This document shows positions 37,960-46,239 of a stretch of 64,000 bases of DNA, one piece after another. Under the pieces are notes generated by a model. It searched no databases. It saw nothing but the letters and a program-made list of their open reading frames with translations, and was not told the DNA's origin. How positions within the stretch are numbered: position 1 is the stretch's first letter; each line of letters starts with the position of its first letter. Source of the stretch: Duganella sp. CF402 (GTDB lineage: Bacteria > Pseudomonadota > Gammaproteobacteria > Burkholderiales > Burkholderiaceae_D); the NCBI RefSeq assembly GCF_900109645.1, contig NZ_FOBG01000001.1, positions 1 to 64,000 of the forward strand, in the 5' to 3' direction. A program made the position numbers and the translations under genes.

Positions 37960-39426
37960 ATGTCGCCCAAATCCACCCTTGCCGCGCTGATTGTTGCTTG
38001 CTTTTCAACGGGGTGCGCCGTCGGCCCTGACTATGTTCGACCCGCTACCACCATGCCGGAACAGTTCCACGGCCAGGCCGCAGTCGATGGCCGCCAGGCC
38101 GCCCCGGGCGCCGGCCTGGACGCCTGGTGGGCCGGTTTCGCCGATCCGCAGCTGAACCGCTACGTCGAGCGCGCGCTCGAACAAAATCTCGATCTGGCCC
38201 AGGCCGGCGCGCGCGTGGCGCAGGCGCGCGCCGGCGTCGGTGCGGCCGATGCGGCATTGCTGCCTTCCGGGAATGTCTCCGGCCAGGCCGCCAGGGCTTA
38301 CCAATCGCTGGAAACGCCGGTGGGCAGAATCGCCAGCGCCGCCCCCGGCTTCGACCGCTACGGCAATGCCTATGAAATGAATGCCGGCGTGGCGTGGGAG
38401 CTGGATCTGTTTGGCGGCCTGCGCCGTGGACGGGAGGCGGCCCAGGCCGAGTACCAGGCTTCAGAGGCGGGCGCGGCAGCCACGCGGCTGGCGGTCGCGG
38501 GGCAGGCGGCCGACACCTATATCAGCATCCGTGGCGTGCAAGCGCGCTTGGCCGTCGCGCGCCAGCAAGTGCAGACCCAGCAGGAACTGCTGGCCACCAT
38601 CAATCTGTTGTACAGCAAAGGATTGGCGGCGGAACTTCAGGTCCGGCAGGCCGAGGGCGCGCTGGCGCAGGTGCGGGCCTCAATTCCCGTGCTGGAGACC
38701 GCGCTGGATGCCGCCATGCATGCGCTCGACGTCTTGCTGGGGACGCTGCCGGGCACGCACCGGGCCGAGTTGACGGCCAGCGCGCCGATTCCGGTGGCGC
38801 CGCAGATCGCGGATGCCGGCGCGCCGGGTGAACTGCTGCGCCGCCGGCCAGACTTGATCGTGGCCGAGCGATGCCTGGCCGCCTCCCATGCGCGCATCGG
38901 CGTCGCGATGGCCGAGTATTATCCCAAGCTGTCGCTGAGCGGCCTGGTGGGCAGCGCCACCGGTGTTGGCGGCAATCTGTTCACCAGCGGCGCCAGCCAG
39001 GCGTCGGGCGCGCTGGGACTGCGCTGGCGGCTGTTCGACTTTGGCCGCATCAACGCCCAGATCGCGCAGGCCAAAGGCCAGGAGGCGGAAGCGCTGGCGG
39101 CCTACCGCCTGGCCGTGCTGCGCGCCGCCGAAGACGTCGAGAATGCCTATTCCGCGCTGGTCAAGCGCGAGGAGCAGGCGCTGCTGCTGGCGCAGGGCGT
39201 GGACTCGCTGGGCCGGGCGCGCGGCGCCTCCTTCGCCGCTTATCAAAAAGGCGTGGTCAGCCTGATCGAGGTGCTGCAGGCCGATGACAGCCTGCTGCGG
39301 GCGGCCGACGCGCGCGCCCAGGCCCAGGCCGAGGCGGCGCACGCGGCCGTCGCGGCGTTCAAGGCGCTGGGCGGCGGCTGGCAGGGCGCGCCGCTGGCGG
39401 TGAAGGTGGCGGTGCAGCAGGACTGA
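37960..39426 (+). CDS. NodT-family outer membrane efflux lipoprotein
   Basis: 488 residues with a lipoprotein signal (ACFSTGC, then AVGPDYVRP, the usual mature start of the OprM/NodT group). Two repeats of a long helical-hairpin domain follow, with LGLRWRLFDFGRINAQI in the second. It would form the TolC-like trimeric exit duct for the adaptor/RND pair encoded on the other side of the TetR gene. Separate transcription with a shared operator gives coordinated control. Confidence 0.92.
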   Translation: MSPKSTLAALIVACFSTGCAVGPDYVRPATTMPEQFHGQAAVDGRQAAPGAGLDAWWAGFADPQLNRYVERALEQNLDLAQAGARVAQARAGVGAADAALLPSGNVSGQAARAYQSLETPVGRIASAAPGFDRYGNAYEMNAGVAWELDLFGGLRRGREAAQAEYQASEAGAAATRLAVAGQAADTYISIRGVQARLAVARQQVQTQQELLATINLLYSKGLAAELQVRQAEGALAQVRASIPVLETALDAAMHALDVLLGTLPGTHRAELTASAPIPVAPQIADAGAPGELLRRRPDLIVAERCLAASHARIGVAMAEYYPKLSLSGLVGSATGVGGNLFTSGASQASGALGLRWRLFDFGRINAQIAQAKGQEAEALAAYRLAVLRAAEDVENAYSALVKREEQALLLAQGVDSLGRARGASFAAYQKGVVSLIEVLQADDSLLRAADARAQAQAEAAHAAVAAFKALGGGWQGAPLAVKVAVQQD

Positions 39427-39549
39427 CGGCCGCCGGGAGCAGGGCGGGCAATCGGAGAATTGGCGGGTTTTTCCGCCTCTGCTTGCGGCTAGGATTGCTC
39501 AGCAGCCACATGATAATGAGAGCTCAGAAATCCACCTGCGAGAACTCTC

Positions 39550-41826
39550 ATGAACGACACCGACCTGCTCCCGATCCCGATGGTTTCGCTGCATGATGCG
39601 GACGAACCGGCCGCCATGCCGCGTGCGGCGATGGAAATGAAAGCCATCACCGAAGCGATCGCCCGGGTGGAAGCTGAAGCCAAGGCCGCTTGCGCCGCCG
39701 AAAGCCGCGCCCATGCCGAAGCCCGCGCCCGCGCGCTGGCCGAGGATCGCGCCGCGATGGATGCCGCCGCCGCCGCCGTGGCGCTGCAAAACGCCCAGGC
39801 CGCGGAAGAAGCGATCGCCGCCAACAAGGAACGGCTGGAATCGATGCGCGCCGCCGCCCAGGCCAGCGTGGCCCGGCTGGACGCGGTCAAGCAGGAAACC
39901 GCCGAGCTGCGCGCCCGTGCCGAATCCGATAACCTGATCCGCAAAGCCGCCGAGGAACGCGCCAGGGCCGAGGAAGAAAACCGCAAGCGCGCCCACGAAC
40001 ACATCGCCACCGAGGCCGAACTGGCCGAGCAAGCCTCGCGCGCCGCCGCCGAGCTGCAGGCGCAAACCGAACAAGCCCGCCGCCAGGCCGCCGAGCGCGT
40101 CGCCGCCGTGCAGGCCGCCAAGGAAGAGGTGGTCGGCATCGCCTCGGCCGACGCCCGTGTCGCCACCCTGGCGCGCGAGCGCGAGCGCCATGCCGCCACC
40201 GCCCGCCAGACCGCGCAGCAGCTGGCCGCAGCCGAAGCCGAAGCGCTGGAACTGACCAAGCAGCGCGAGATCGCTGACCAGGTCGCGCTGGAAGCGGCCT
40301 TCAACCGCTCCTCCGCCGAAGTGCGCGCGCTGGAAGAAGCCCGCGCGCTGGCCCACCTGGAGCAGGAGCGCGAACAGATCGCGCTGGCCAAGGCTGAATC
40401 CGACCGCAGCGCCGCGCAATCGCTGCGCCTGCGCCTGCAAACCGAAAAAGAACTGCGCGACGCCGCCATCCAGCGCGAGCGCATGGAAGCCGTGGCCGCC
40501 GCCGCCGCCCAAGCGCGCCGCGAAGCCGACGCCCGCATCCTCAGCGCTACCGAAGCCCGCATCGAAGTCGACAGCCAGTTGCGCGCCGTCGCACAAGCCC
40601 GCGTGCAGGCGGAAGAGGAGGCCGAAATGGCCACGCTGGCGAAAGTGGAGGCCGAAGCCGAAGCACTGCAACAAGCCAAGCTGCGCAAGGCCGCCGATGA
40701 CGCCGCTGCCGAAGCGGCGCGCATGGACGCCGTCGAGCAGCAGCGCGCCGCCGCGCTGGCCGACGAACGTGCCGCACTGGCGTACGCCGCCGCCGAACTG
40801 GCTGCCAGCCGGAACGACGCCGAGCAAGCCGAAATCGCCACCCTGGCCCAGCTCGTGGAAGCCCAGCAAGCCGCCAATGCCGTGGCCGCACAGCGCGCCG
40901 AACAAGCGGCCGTGCTGCTGCAAGCCGAGCAGGAGCGCGCCGCCGCCGAGCAGCAGGCCATCGTGTCGCTGAAAGAAAAACTGGACGCCGAACAGCGCGC
41001 CACCGAAGCGGCCCAGCAGCGCATCGCCGCCGAGCGCGCGCAAACCGAAGCCCTGCGCCAGCAGCGCGAAGCCGACCAGCGCCTGACCGACGCCGCCAAC
41101 CAGGAAGCCGAAGCGGCGCGCGTGATGGCGGTGCAAGTGTCGGCCGAAGCCGAACAGAAAGCCATCGCCGCGCAGGCGCTGGCGGCGCAAGCCAGCCTGG
41201 CGGTGGAACTGGGCGCGGTGCACACCGAGCGCGCCCGCGTCGAGCAGGAGAAGGCCGCCAAGGCCGAAGAACTGCTGCAGGCCGAACGCGAATTCGTCGA
41301 AGCCGAGCGCAAGTCGCTGGCGCTGATCGACCAGAAACTGACCCAGCAACGCATCACCACCGCCTCGGAAGTGCGTGCCTCGCAAGCGATCGCCGGCCGC
41401 CTGGAAGCCGAGAAGGCGGTTGCCGCCAGCGCCCGCCAGCGTGCCGAGGAAGCCCAGTCCGAAACCGAAGCCATGCACCAGCGTGAGCTGGCCGAGCAGG
41501 CCGCCACGCAAGCCGTTGCCGACAAGGCCGCCGCCCAGAAAGCCCTGATGGAAACCGCGCAAGCGCACGCCGCCATGCAGCGCAAAGTGGCCGACACCAC
41601 GGCAGCCATGACGGCCGCCAAGCAGAAATTGCTGGAACTGGAAACCCGCCGCCTGGCGGCAGCGCAGAAAGTGCTGGCCTCGGTGCAAGCCAAGGTCGCC
41701 GCCGAAGAAGCGCTGGCAGTGGACAGCGGCACCGTGGTCGCCACGCTGGACGACGCCCGGGCCCGCAAGGAAGCGGCAGCCGCCGCACAGGCCGCCGCAC
41801 CTAAGGCCGTCTGGCGCGCCCGCTGA
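39550..41826 (+). CDS. Giant Ala/Glu-rich coiled-coil protein
   Basis: 758 residues, almost wholly Ala, Glu, Gln, Arg and Lys in heptad-like order after a short Pro/Asp N-terminus (MNDTDLLPIPMVSL). No signal peptide, membrane segment, catalytic motif or recognisable domain is seen, so it should be a long cytoplasmic rod or filament-like scaffold. Segments such as AEAEALEL and AEQERAAAEQQ recur in varied form but not as exact repeats. The coding frame is supported by codon choice and the clean start and stop; antisense frames are open only because of base composition. Function unknown. Confidence 0.7.
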   Translation: MNDTDLLPIPMVSLHDADEPAAMPRAAMEMKAITEAIARVEAEAKAACAAESRAHAEARARALAEDRAAMDAAAAAVALQNAQAAEEAIAANKERLESMRAAAQASVARLDAVKQETAELRARAESDNLIRKAAEERARAEEENRKRAHEHIATEAELAEQASRAAAELQAQTEQARRQAAERVAAVQAAKEEVVGIASADARVATLARERERHAATARQTAQQLAAAEAEALELTKQREIADQVALEAAFNRSSAEVRALEEARALAHLEQEREQIALAKAESDRSAAQSLRLRLQTEKELRDAAIQRERMEAVAAAAAQARREADARILSATEARIEVDSQLRAVAQARVQAEEEAEMATLAKVEAEAEALQQAKLRKAADDAAAEAARMDAVEQQRAAALADERAALAYAAAELAASRNDAEQAEIATLAQLVEAQQAANAVAAQRAEQAAVLLQAEQERAAAEQQAIVSLKEKLDAEQRATEAAQQRIAAERAQTEALRQQREADQRLTDAANQEAEAARVMAVQVSAEAEQKAIAAQALAAQASLAVELGAVHTERARVEQEKAAKAEELLQAEREFVEAERKSLALIDQKLTQQRITTASEVRASQAIAGRLEAEKAVAASARQRAEEAQSETEAMHQRELAEQAATQAVADKAAAQKALMETAQAHAAMQRKVADTTAAMTAAKQKLLELETRRLAAAQKVLASVQAKVAAEEALAVDSGTVVATLDDARARKEAAAAAQAAAPKAVWRAR

Positions 41827-41832
41827 AAATCG

Positions 41833-42786
41833 TTAGAAGCTGTAGCCGATGCCGACCAGCAGCAGGTCGGCATCGCGGTGGTAGTCGGTGACGACGCGGC
41901 CGAAGTTCACCGTGCCGACCACGTGCTTGTCCAGGTGGTAGCGGGTGGCCACGCTCACCAGCCCCGCCTTGTGCGAACGCGCCTGGTTCCCATCCGGCAC
42001 CTTGGCGTTGAAATACCAGCCCGCGCCCATGCCCAGCTCCACCTTCTGGCTCAGCGAACGGATCAGCCACAGCTGCGTGGCCACGCCGTTGCGCTTGCTC
42101 TGCGGCGCATTGCCCTCATCGATGGCGGTGACGGTCCAGTCCACATAACGTCCCACCGCGCGCCGGTATTCGAGCGCCGCAATCGTCGAACCCTCGGAGC
42201 GCAGGCTGTTGCGGATGCCGCGCCCGCCCATCAGGCTGACCGATTCATCGGTGGTGGCGTCGACCAGGTGCAGCTTGTCGCCTTTGACGCCGTTGAACTG
42301 GTAGCCCACGCCCAGCATCAGCGCAGTGGTGGCGTCCTTGCTATCCGGCGTGATGCGGTTGATCTGCACCTGGTTGTACCAGCGGCTGTCCGGATAATGA
42401 TAGGTCGCCTGCAGGCTGACGATGGTCGCCCAGCCGTGGTCGTTGGTGTAGCGGCGGCCGCTCGGGCTGTGCAGGTCGGTGGTGTCGAAGAAGTAGTACC
42501 GGCCGGCGCCGGCGCCAAAGCTCCAGCCCGGCTTGTTGTAGCCGGTGCGCACCCACAGCTGGCTGGCCACGCCGTCGCGGTGATGCTCGAGCGGGTGGCC
42601 TTCGTTCAGGTAGCTGAGGCTGAGCGCGAAATGCTCGCTCAACGGATGGGAATAGGAGGCACCGACGCTGAACGTCATTTCATCGGCTTCGCGGACGCGC
42701 AGGGCGCCGCCGTAGGCGGTCACTTCCTGCGCCGTCGCCGCGCCGCCCGCTAGCAGCGCCAGGGCGGCCATGAGAGTGCGTTGCAT
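41833..42786 (-). CDS. Outer membrane beta-barrel protein with two-fold repeat
   Basis: 317 residues from the ATG at 42786, preceded by GGAG nine bases upstream (a TTG 18 bases earlier is less likely). A signal peptide ends at ATAQ. The mature part alternates polar and aromatic residues and ends in SF, as outer-membrane barrels do. Residues about 57-101 and 219-260 share the pattern EG..., DGVASQLW/NGVATQLW, GAGAGRYYF/GMGAGWYF, implying internal duplication. Family not recognised; function unknown. The gene is convergent with the coiled-coil gene, with six bases between stops. Confidence 0.7.
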   Translation of the reverse strand: MQRTLMAALALLAGGAATAQEVTAYGGALRVREADEMTFSVGASYSHPLSEHFALSLSYLNEGHPLEHHRDGVASQLWVRTGYNKPGWSFGAGAGRYYFFDTTDLHSPSGRRYTNDHGWATIVSLQATYHYPDSRWYNQVQINRITPDSKDATTALMLGVGYQFNGVKGDKLHLVDATTDESVSLMGGRGIRNSLRSEGSTIAALEYRRAVGRYVDWTVTAIDEGNAPQSKRNGVATQLWLIRSLSQKVELGMGAGWYFNAKVPDGNQARSHKAGLVSVATRYHLDKHVVGTVNFGRVVTDYHRDADLLLVGIGYSF

Positions 42787-42838
42787 GAGCTGAGTCTCCG
42801 GCAAAAAGCAGAGTCTACCGGAAATCAGCTTTTGTCGC

Positions 42839-43210
42839 TTACGGTTGGATAGTGACCTTGGTGACGAAGTATTCGGTCTCGCCGAAGCACTGGCTCGGCA
42901 CGCCCTTGTGCTGGGCGTAGCTCAGCACCACGCGCTTGCCGGTGGCGGCGGTCAGGTCGGCCGCCACTTTGTCGTCGCGCACACTGAATTCGAATTTCTC
43001 CGGGATCGCGCCCGGCATCGAGGTCAGCAGGATTTCACCTTCCCAGGTCTTGCAGACCCAGCCGCGCGACGAGAATTTCTGCAGGTAGCCGGCCCGTTCG
43101 CCGTCCGAATACGAGATGTGCAGCATGGCCCAGGTGTAGCCGGCCAGCAGCAGCAGGGCGGCCGCCAGCAGGCCGAAGAAGAACAGCAGGATGCGTTTGG
43201 AAGTGGTCAT
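42839..43210 (-). CDS. Conserved small membrane-anchored protein
   Basis: 123 residues: an N-terminal hydrophobic helix (about 7-29) anchors a small periplasmic domain containing two cysteines (in WVCKTWEGE and SQCFGETE) that could form a disulphide. Similar proteins occur in Burkholderiales next to varied genes; no function is known to me. It lies between the TerC-like gene and the barrel gene on the same strand with short gaps, so co-transcription is possible. Confidence 0.7.
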   Translation of the reverse strand: MTTSKRILLFFFGLLAAALLLLAGYTWAMLHISYSDGERAGYLQKFSSRGWVCKTWEGEILLTSMPGAIPEKFEFSVRDDKVAADLTAATGKRVVLSYAQHKGVPSQCFGETEYFVTKVTIQP

Positions 43211-43244
43211 AGGGGTTCTGGATTAAGCAACGTTACGCATATTA

Positions 43245-44303
43245 TCACGCAGCTTCCAGCCGCTTGTGGCGCACCGACGACCACAGCGACACCGCAATGA
43301 ACGCCACCCCGGACAGCCCGGTGAACCACTCGGGAATGTGGTATTTCACGCTGGCCAGCATGATGATGGCCAGGATGCCGATCGCATAGTGGGCGCCGTG
43401 CTCGAGATAGACATACTCGTCCAGCGTGCCCTTGTGCACCAGGAACACCGTCAGCGAGCGCACGAACATGGCGCCGATCGCCAGCCCCAGCATGATGATG
43501 ACCACGTCCGAGGTGATCGCGAACGCGCCGATCACGCCGTCAAAGCTGAACGAGGCGTCCAGCACTTCCAGGTAGAGGAAGCCGCCGAAGCTGCCTTTGG
43601 CCACCGTCGCCACCACCTGGCCGACGCCGGCCTCGGTGGTGTCGTCCTCGTCTTCCGGCTCGTCTTCTTCCAGCAGGCTGCTGATCCAGCCCACCGCCAG
43701 ATAGACGATCACGCCGACCACGCCGGCGGTCAGCACCTTGTATTGCTCCTCCGCGCCGACCAGCGACACGCAGCCGAACACCGCCGCCAGCGCCAGCAGC
43801 ACCGACAGGCTTTCGGTGCCGTGCTGGCCCAGTTTCTTCTCCATCCAGCCCAGCCAGTGCAGTTCCTTCTGGTCGTCGAACAGGAAGTTGAGGAACACCA
43901 GCAGCAGGAAGGCGCCGCCGAAGGCCGCCACCTCGGCGTGGGCGCCGGTCAGGTGGCGCGAGTATTCCTCCGGGGTGGTGGTGGCCATATGCCACACGTC
44001 CAGCAAGCCCATGCCAGTGGCCATCGAGACGATCAGCAGCGGGAACACCAGCCGCATGCCAAACACCGCGACCACGATGCCGACCGTCAGGAACAGCTTG
44101 CGCCAGAATTCATTCCAGTGGCGCAGCACCGAAGCGTTGACCACGGCGTTGTCGAACGACAGCGACACCTCCATGATGCCCAGCACCGCCGTGATCCACA
44201 GCGCCTGCAGCAGGCCGCTGGCGCCGCCGTGGTTGTAGCCCCACCAGCCAGCCAGCGCCATGAGGATGAAAGTGACGGCAAAGGAAATTCGGAAGTGCTG
44301 CAT
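43245..44303 (-). CDS. TerC-superfamily membrane protein (DUF475)
   Basis: 352 residues with about nine membrane helices. Two acidic membrane motifs typical of the TerC/DUF475 group are present: MEVSLSFDNAVVNASVL in the first half and LDASFSFDGVIGAFAITSD in the second, with an acidic loop (EEDEPEDEDD) between. Members are linked to metal (tellurite, manganese, calcium) handling or exoenzyme metalation at the membrane; the substrate here is unknown. Divergent from the DUF212 gene. Confidence 0.85.
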   Translation of the reverse strand: MQHFRISFAVTFILMALAGWWGYNHGGASGLLQALWITAVLGIMEVSLSFDNAVVNASVLRHWNEFWRKLFLTVGIVVAVFGMRLVFPLLIVSMATGMGLLDVWHMATTTPEEYSRHLTGAHAEVAAFGGAFLLLVFLNFLFDDQKELHWLGWMEKKLGQHGTESLSVLLALAAVFGCVSLVGAEEQYKVLTAGVVGVIVYLAVGWISSLLEEDEPEDEDDTTEAGVGQVVATVAKGSFGGFLYLEVLDASFSFDGVIGAFAITSDVVIIMLGLAIGAMFVRSLTVFLVHKGTLDEYVYLEHGAHYAIGILAIIMLASVKYHIPEWFTGLSGVAFIAVSLWSSVRHKRLEAA

Positions 44304-44412
44304 CGTTGTCTTTATGGAAATTGTGGAATAGGGTGAATTTTATAATACTTGCTTCCGCCGCTGGGGAGGCATCTGCCATAATGTCGCCACAAAAATGCAA
44401 AGGACTGCCACG

Positions 44413-44847
44413 ATGGACATCGCTTATCTCGTTACCCCGCTGATTACCTGGCTCACGGTCGGCCCGATCAAATTCCTGATTAATAGCGCCAAGGCGCGTA
44501 AATGGGCCTTCAACCTGGTCGGCAACGGCGGCTTCCCGAGCAATCATAGCGCGGTCGTGTCGAGCATGGCGACCCTGATCGCGCTGCGCGAGGGCATCGG
44601 CCATCCCGCCTTCGGCGTGGCCGTCACGCTGTGCTTTATCGTGATTATCGACGCCAACAGCCTGCGCCAGCACGTCGGCAAGCAGGCCGCCGCCATCAAC
44701 CGCCTCGCCAAAGAGGATGGAGGACAAGGTACTGGCCACACCTGGCTGCGCGAACGCATGGGCCATACTTTGGTGGAAATCGCCGGCGGCCTGACCACCG
44801 GCATCATCATCGGCCACGTCATCAACGCCGTGTTCGGACGCGGCTAA
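44413..44847 (+). CDS. Divergent PAP2 family (DUF212) membrane protein
   Basis: 144 residues from the ATG at 44413, chosen because AAGGA (44399-44403) is well spaced to it and not to the ATG at 44395. It has three or four membrane segments and the DUF212 signature GGFPSNHSAVVSS, with RQHVGKQA and a C-terminal GHTLVEIAGGLTTG. It is related to type-2 phosphatidic acid phosphatases. Catalysis is uncertain since the motifs are partly altered in this family. Divergent from the TerC-like gene. Confidence 0.85.
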   Translation: MDIAYLVTPLITWLTVGPIKFLINSAKARKWAFNLVGNGGFPSNHSAVVSSMATLIALREGIGHPAFGVAVTLCFIVIIDANSLRQHVGKQAAAINRLAKEDGGQGTGHTWLRERMGHTLVEIAGGLTTGIIIGHVINAVFGRG

Positions 44848-44858
44848 AACTGTCCGCC

Positions 44859-44883
44859 CGGAACCGGACAGTGTCCGGTTCCG
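44859..44883. promoter_or_regulatory. 25-bp perfect palindrome
   Basis: CGGAACCGGACA (44859-44870), one central G, and TGTCCGGTTCCG (44872-44883) form a perfect dyad 12 bases after the DUF212 stop. There is no T-run, so it is unlikely to be a terminator. The 11-mer GGAACCGGACA also occurs upstream of the sigma-54 promoter at 62.5 kb, so it may be a binding site for the same regulator. Confidence 0.5.
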
Positions 44884-44956
44884 CACATTCCTGCATTACC
44901 GTTCATCCCCGTATTTGGCGTTTCAGCCACAAATTCTACCGTTCGTCGCACTGTGA

Positions 44957-44985
44957 TTGACCTGACAATGCTGGTCAAGGATACT
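44957..44985 (+). promoter_or_regulatory. Promoter with inverted repeat upstream of RND locus 2
   Basis: TTGACC (44957-44962) and GATACT (44980-44985) are 17 bp apart. TTGACC together with GGTCAA (44973-44978) makes an inverted repeat with 10-bp spacing that covers the -35 and spacer, a likely repressor site. No regulator gene is adjacent. Confidence 0.55.
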
Positions 44986-45048
44986 CTGCGCCCTGTAGTC
45001 TGGCTCATTCTAAAAGCACCCCGCAGGTGCCACTTTCTGGAGAACTTT

Positions 45049-46224
45049 ATGTTGCGCAAAACCCTTCTAGCTCTTGCCATTGCCTCTGCCCTGGTCGCAT
45101 GCGGCAAATCAGCCAAGGAGCCTGAAAAAGCCGCCGCCAGCGCCTCGGCCTCCGCTTCCGCAGGTAAAGACGAACCGAAAGTGACATTGCAGATGTCGCC
45201 GGAAGACACCATCACCATCGAATCGAACGCCCTGGCGTCCGGTCCGGTCATTACCGGCTCGATCCAGCCGGAACGCCGCGCCGACCTGCGCGCGGAAGTC
45301 AGCGCGGTTGTAGTTCAGGTACTTAAAGAGAACGGCGAGTCGGTCAAAAAAGGCGACATCCTGTTGCGCCTGGACGAAACCGCGATCCGCGACAGCCTGA
45401 CCTCGGCCGACGAGGCCTTGCGCGCCGCCGAACAGACCCTGGCCCAGACCCAGCGCATGTACGAGCGCCAGAAAACCCTGCTGGCCTCCGGCATGGTCTC
45501 GACCACCGCGATGGAAGACGCCGAAGTACGCCGCAACAACGCCCAGAGCGACCTGGCGGCAGCCCGTTCGCGCTCGGTGGCGGCGCGCCAGCAGCTGACC
45601 CGCACCGTGGTGCGCGCGCCGTTCGACGGCATCGTCAGCGACCGCAAGGTATCGAACGGCGACACCGCCCAGGTCGGCAAGGAGCTGATCAAGGTGATCG
45701 ACCCGGCCAGCATGCGCTTTGAAGGCATGGTCTCGGCCGACAAGGTGGGCGTGCTGAAGGTGGGGCAGCCGGTGCTGTTCCGCGTGAACGGCTACCAGGG
45801 CCAGAATTTCAACGGCAAGATCAAGCGCGTGGACCCGTCTGCAAACGCTGTCACCCGCCAGGTGGAAGTGCTGGTCGACTTCGCCGACGCCACCCGTCCG
45901 GGCGTGGCCGGCCTGTACGCCGAAGGCCGCATCGAAGCCCAGACCACCTCTTCGCTGATGGTGCCGCCGTCGGCGGTGGTGCAGGCTGGCGACAATAACT
46001 ATGTCTGGCGCGTCAAGGGCGGCCAGCTGGCCAAGGTGCCGCTGACCATCGGCACCCGTGACGAGCGCAGCGGTCGCTGGCAAGTGCTGAGCGGCCTGCA
46101 AGCCGGCGACATGGTGGTGCGCGTGCCGGCGTCCGGCTTCAAGGATGGCCAGAAAGTGGCGCTGACGGCGCCAAAAGCCGTGGCCTCGGCGTCGGCTTCG
46201 GTCGGCCAGGTTGCAGAAAAATAA
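45049..46224 (+). CDS. RND periplasmic adaptor lipoprotein (MFP, copy 2)
   Basis: 391 residues from the ATG at 45049, which has TGGAGAAC just upstream; an earlier in-frame ATG at 44953 would destroy the signal peptide. The lipobox is ALVAC, then GKSAKEP, followed by a low-complexity Ala/Ser linker. The adaptor pattern follows: EVSAVVVQVLKENGESVKKGDIL (lipoyl half), a helical hairpin, RAPFDGIVSDRKVSNGD and a barrel domain. It works with the RND pump 16 bases downstream. No outer-membrane factor is encoded here. Confidence 0.93.
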   Translation: MLRKTLLALAIASALVACGKSAKEPEKAAASASASASAGKDEPKVTLQMSPEDTITIESNALASGPVITGSIQPERRADLRAEVSAVVVQVLKENGESVKKGDILLRLDETAIRDSLTSADEALRAAEQTLAQTQRMYERQKTLLASGMVSTTAMEDAEVRRNNAQSDLAAARSRSVAARQQLTRTVVRAPFDGIVSDRKVSNGDTAQVGKELIKVIDPASMRFEGMVSADKVGVLKVGQPVLFRVNGYQGQNFNGKIKRVDPSANAVTRQVEVLVDFADATRPGVAGLYAEGRIEAQTTSSLMVPPSAVVQAGDNNYVWRVKGGQLAKVPLTIGTRDERSGRWQVLSGLQAGDMVVRVPASGFKDGQKVALTAPKAVASASASVGQVAEK

Positions 46225-46239
46225 TCAGGAGGCCCAGCC

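Noticed and set aside
39489..41873. A stop-free antisense frame of nearly 800 codons over the coiled-coil gene, and other long antisense frames
   Set aside because: They mirror high-GC codon use in Ala/Glu-rich genes, give Ser/Ala/Cys- or Gly/Phe-rich protein without domains, and lack ribosome-binding sites.
44859..44883. Palindrome as a terminator of the DUF212 gene
   Set aside because: There is no T-run on either side and it matches a dyad next to a sigma-54 promoter.
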